NCBI RefSeq assembly: GCF_001949145.1
Contig: NW_019091414.1
Span: 440,317-504,316 of the forward strand
Reading direction: 5' to 3'
Source of the DNA: Acanthaster planci
Taxonomy: Eukaryota; Echinodermata; Asteroidea; Valvatida; Acanthasteridae
Length of the DNA: 64,000 nt
A program made the translations under genes and the position numbers. The notes beneath the pieces were generated by a model. That model did not search any database, was not told the DNA's origin, and saw nothing but the letters and a program-made list of their open reading frames with translations. Positions 61,021-64,000 of the stretch are shown here, one piece after another. Positions within the stretch are counted from its first letter, which is position 1. Each line of letters begins with the position of its first letter.

Positions 61021-61203
61021 ACTCAGACCGGCCAGCTGACCCCAGCAGTCTTGACAGTCAAGTGGTTAAAACATCACTAGTTGGCAGGAGGTCGTGGGTT
61101 CGAGTCATAACTGAGTAAACTTGTGAATTTTATCACAGGATGTTGGATGTCTGCGTTAGGGCAAAACCAGTTACGAAATTATTAACATCTCCCCGATGCA
61201 AAG
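61021..61203 (+). mobile_element. composite inverted-repeat element with tRNA-like unit, right half
   Basis: A diverged tRNA-like stretch (GTCAAGTGGTTAAAAC, then B box GGTTCGAGTC) is followed by GTTAGGGCAAAACCAGTTA and the terminal ATTAACATCTCCCCGATGCA. That end is the reverse complement of the left ends at 20413 and 45268 and so defines both termini of the family. The left end of this copy is missing. Confidence 0.6.
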
Positions 61204-61311
61204 CACATCATCAAAGATTACTTTATTCAACTCCTGTTAATTTGGATGCACATGATTTTTGTAAGGGAACATGCTCAGTTCCATCAAATTGAGTACATGG
61301 TGTGCATTCCA

Positions 61312-61345
61312 TGTGTACATGTACATGTACATGTACCGGTATGTA
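61312..61345. repeat. GTACATGTAC microsatellite
   Basis: Four to five TACATG hexamers in the syntrophin intron, ending in CCGGTATGTACATG. Confidence 0.85.
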
Positions 61346-61506
61346 CATGATTCATAGATGTAAATGCATGTATTGTTGCCATAGGAACAGCAGATGCTGT
61401 TAGCAAGCATGTCAATCATTGTTGGCAGATGGTGGTACAGCGACTCTCTAATTACTTATACATAAGTTGGTAACATATACACTAAATAAAGATTGCTATT
61501 GACGTC

Positions 61507-61662
61507 AAAAGCATGAGTTGAAGTCCTCCATATCAGGCAAACTGAAAACCAAAGTCGTCAGGAACATGCAATAGAAGCTGAAAACCAAAGGCGTCAGGAA
61601 CATGCAATAGAAGCCTGTTTTGATGTATCACACTACAGCTCTGTTTTTATTCGACTGTTTTT
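61507..61662 (-). repeat. inverted dispersed repeat R3, arm 2, with internal 36-bp duplication
   Basis: Reverse complement of 58620-58765. A 36-base unit starting CTGAAAACCAAAGTCGTCAG occurs twice (61542-61577 and 61578-61613) with one difference, and only once in the other arm. Confidence 0.7.
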
Positions 61663-62157
61663 AGGGCCTTGGTATTTGTGATTCTGTTGTTAGTTACATG
61701 TAGCGGTACACTGATTGTGTGCGGTACATGTACTATCTTTGGTACTGTACCATGGGTAATTCCAGAAATTAGGGGTCCAAAAGTGTGATATTTTTGTGTC
61801 TCTGTTACATCTGACCTTTGTTATTTGACATGGAAATATCACTGGAATTGATTTCAAACTATTACTATTTGTTTGGCAGGTACATGTAATTTGCATTAAT
61901 TCATCACTCTTGGAAATTAGATGTGTTCTGAACTTACAAAATCATATGTCAGATGTTACAGGAACACGAACAAAATGGACCCGTAATTTCGAGAATTACC
62001 CCTATACTACCAGTAGTAGCTTTCAACTTGTTTCAGTCTACATGTACATGTTGGCGTAAAGTTCTCCTGAAAGCCTTTTAAATGCAGATTCATTGTGTGG
62101 CATGTCCATCATCCATTCAAAAATGTACGTATGTATGATGTGTAACGCTCACTTACT

Positions 62158-62231
62158 TACATGTACATGTATCATGTACCATGTATCATGTACATGTACC
62201 ATGCATCATGTACCATGTATCATGTACCATT
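62158..62231. repeat. ATGTACC/ATGTATC compound microsatellite
   Basis: Alternating CATGTACCATGTATCATG units follow a TACATGTACATG start. A+T-rich and palindromic, in the syntrophin intron. Confidence 0.85.
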
Positions 62232-64000
62232 GTGGGTGTGCAAAACTAAAGGCTGGTTCATATTGCAGGCGAATGCAATCGGAAAGTGAATTTGACGTCA
62301 TGAAACATTGGTTGCAAATTTGCTTGTGCTGAAATGTGTTTAACTTTTACGCATTCAGAACACAAACACATGTTTTTCATCTGATATCATAAAGGTGAAT
62401 TTTTGTTTGCTTTAGCCTGAAGTACATGTATGAACTGGCCATAATTAAAGGAGCTGATCTTGTACCTGTTTGTGTTTTGTTCCATCCAACACTCTTTGTA
62501 CACCAACGTGTACACTCATACATGTACTAGAACTGTACATGTATGAGTGGGGGTTATTGTTGCAGTATGCTCATTTCCTGAGGCATTTTGACTAAAAGAT
62601 ATGTACATGTACATGTACACTAGACTGGCCAATTCCATTTGTTTAGTGGTCACACTTGGATCTACAAACAAGCCAATTATTCAAGCTGGATTGTAACTTC
62701 CACTCTGTGGCAAAGACCATCATTTTACTTTACTTTAGAGGAACCAGGAAATAGAAGTATTTTTATAAATTTTACTAAAAACCCTTGAAATTGCATCTTT
62801 GGGTTTCAATTAACCTTATTTGAAATTTTAGGTTTTCAATTTTAACCCATATTTTGATGCTTTTTTGGTTTTTATGCTAATGCATATTTGCGTATTCATG
62901 AGCAGAACTATGATGTCATCCAAGGCATTGAATCTCATTGTTGCACTGATTTGTGCACGGAAAATTTCTAGATTTTTTAACCATTGCTATGGCAGATTTC
63001 ATTTTCTTGAAAATTGAACATGAAAACATGCAACCTGAACCATGTCTTCCTGGATTTACATCAAACTAAAAGTGCCCTCACTTGTCCAGAAATGCTTGGT
63101 CAATTTTTAATGTTCGAAAAAGTGCACTGCTCAGTTCACGTAACTCAAAAAAGATGTCAAACAGTCTTCATACATGGAAGAAGAGTACAAAGATACACAA
63201 AAAGTGATTCTAAGAAAAATTCATTTCCTGGATCCTATAAATAAAATTGTCAATATATTGTGGATATGTGTGCGGATGTCATGTGTGGATGCATTTGGTC
63301 AATGTCTGTTAATATCTACCGGTACCTGTATGACGTTGCTGAGTGTATAAAGCGTGCATGTGTCTGCATTCATTATTGTGAGTGCTGCATGTGAGTGCAT
63401 TGCTCCTCAATCCACACATTATACTTGTCGGCCAATACATCTAGACTTGCTGTCCCCAATGCAATGCCTTGTGAATACACACCGGTAAAAAGCAAATGAA
63501 TGCAACACAGTAGATGACATTTCTTTCCCTTTGTCAGAACAGACAATTTTCACACATCAGGCATATGCACTGTAACTCAGATTTAAATGTAGCGGTACAT
63601 GTACAGGTGTATGTACATGTACATGTATGCAGTTCATGTAAATGGGTCTAGTCACATTTCCCCAATTTAAGTCGTTACCCATCTTTTGAATAAGGCCATG
63701 AATATTGTTCACTATACCGGTAAAGTTGCACATGCAGATATATGTAGCAATACGGTACCAGGACTGGTGAAAAACAAGATTTCTGTGCAACAAGTGGGGA
63801 TTTTTTTTTTGCCAAAACAGTTTGCTGCATGGAGGCTGCTAGCCAGAATGTTACGTGGAAAAAAATAGCCTTTTGTTTCTTTATGGTACATTTTATGCTT
63901 CAGGTATTTGATTGGGACATGTCCTTGAAGAACATTTCATGACTTCTGTAAGGTGACTCTGAGCAAAAAGCCAATTTCGTCCTTGGAAGTCTTCTCACAG

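Larger units (their letters stand above)
50576..64000 (+). other. syntrophin intron 1 (partial, at least 13.4 kb)
   Basis: No exon matching the next syntrophin segment (PH1b half, then PH2 and the unique C-terminal domain) was found up to the window end. The interval is filled with GTACATGTAC-type microsatellites and dispersed repeats. A long first intron is normal for syntrophin genes. Confidence 0.7.

Overview
This is a 64 kb piece of a draft animal nuclear genome, with two runs of N (16549-16906 and 30320-31243). Short exons, GT/AG introns from a few hundred bases to more than 13 kb, A+T-rich intergenic DNA and dense small repeats rule out a prokaryote. The five recognisable proteins look like deuterostome orthologues. 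Together with abundant TACATGTA and TAGGCCTA motifs, this suggests a marine invertebrate deuterostome, perhaps an echinoderm. That placement is an inference.

Layout, left to right. At 128-207 (-) there is a candidate first coding exon of an unidentified gene running off the left edge. MCM4 (-) is complete in 17 coding exons, 1841-12894 (911 aa), with a probable 5'UTR intron and two E2F-type sites near 13.9 kb. FAAP24 (+) lies head to head with it, 15322-18122 (5 exons, 238 aa), with a candidate upstream exon near 14.3 kb. A TENT4-type non-canonical poly(A) polymerase (+) follows, 19320-32704 (9 exons, 772 aa). MCAT, the mitochondrial malonyl-CoA:ACP transacylase (-), is at 42958-46883 (6 exons, 448 aa), tail to tail with TENT4. 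The first coding exon of a beta-type syntrophin (+) is at 50065-50575, and the remaining 13.4 kb appears to be its first intron.

Every exon chain was built by hand from splice signals and continuity with the known families. Each complete chain sums to a multiple of three. Neither N-gap interrupts a reading frame, because the flanking exons join in phase.

The functional theme is strongest on the left. MCM4 (replicative helicase) and FAAP24 (Fanconi anaemia fork-repair factor) are divergently arranged over a short interval with E2F sites. In human, MCM4 is instead head to head with PRKDC, another DNA-repair gene. The other three genes (RNA tailing, mitochondrial fatty-acid synthesis, membrane scaffold) share no evident pathway.

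Between genes and in introns there are many small mobile elements: a composite inverted-repeat element carrying a tRNA-like promoter (four copies), TTAA-flanked and TA-flanked MITE-like elements, a MITE pair in opposite orientations, SINE remnants, a decayed non-LTR reverse transcriptase, minisatellites, a 131-bp near-perfect palindrome, and GTACATGTAC microsatellites concentrated in two long introns. I found no CRISPR array, operon or clearly new multi-gene system.
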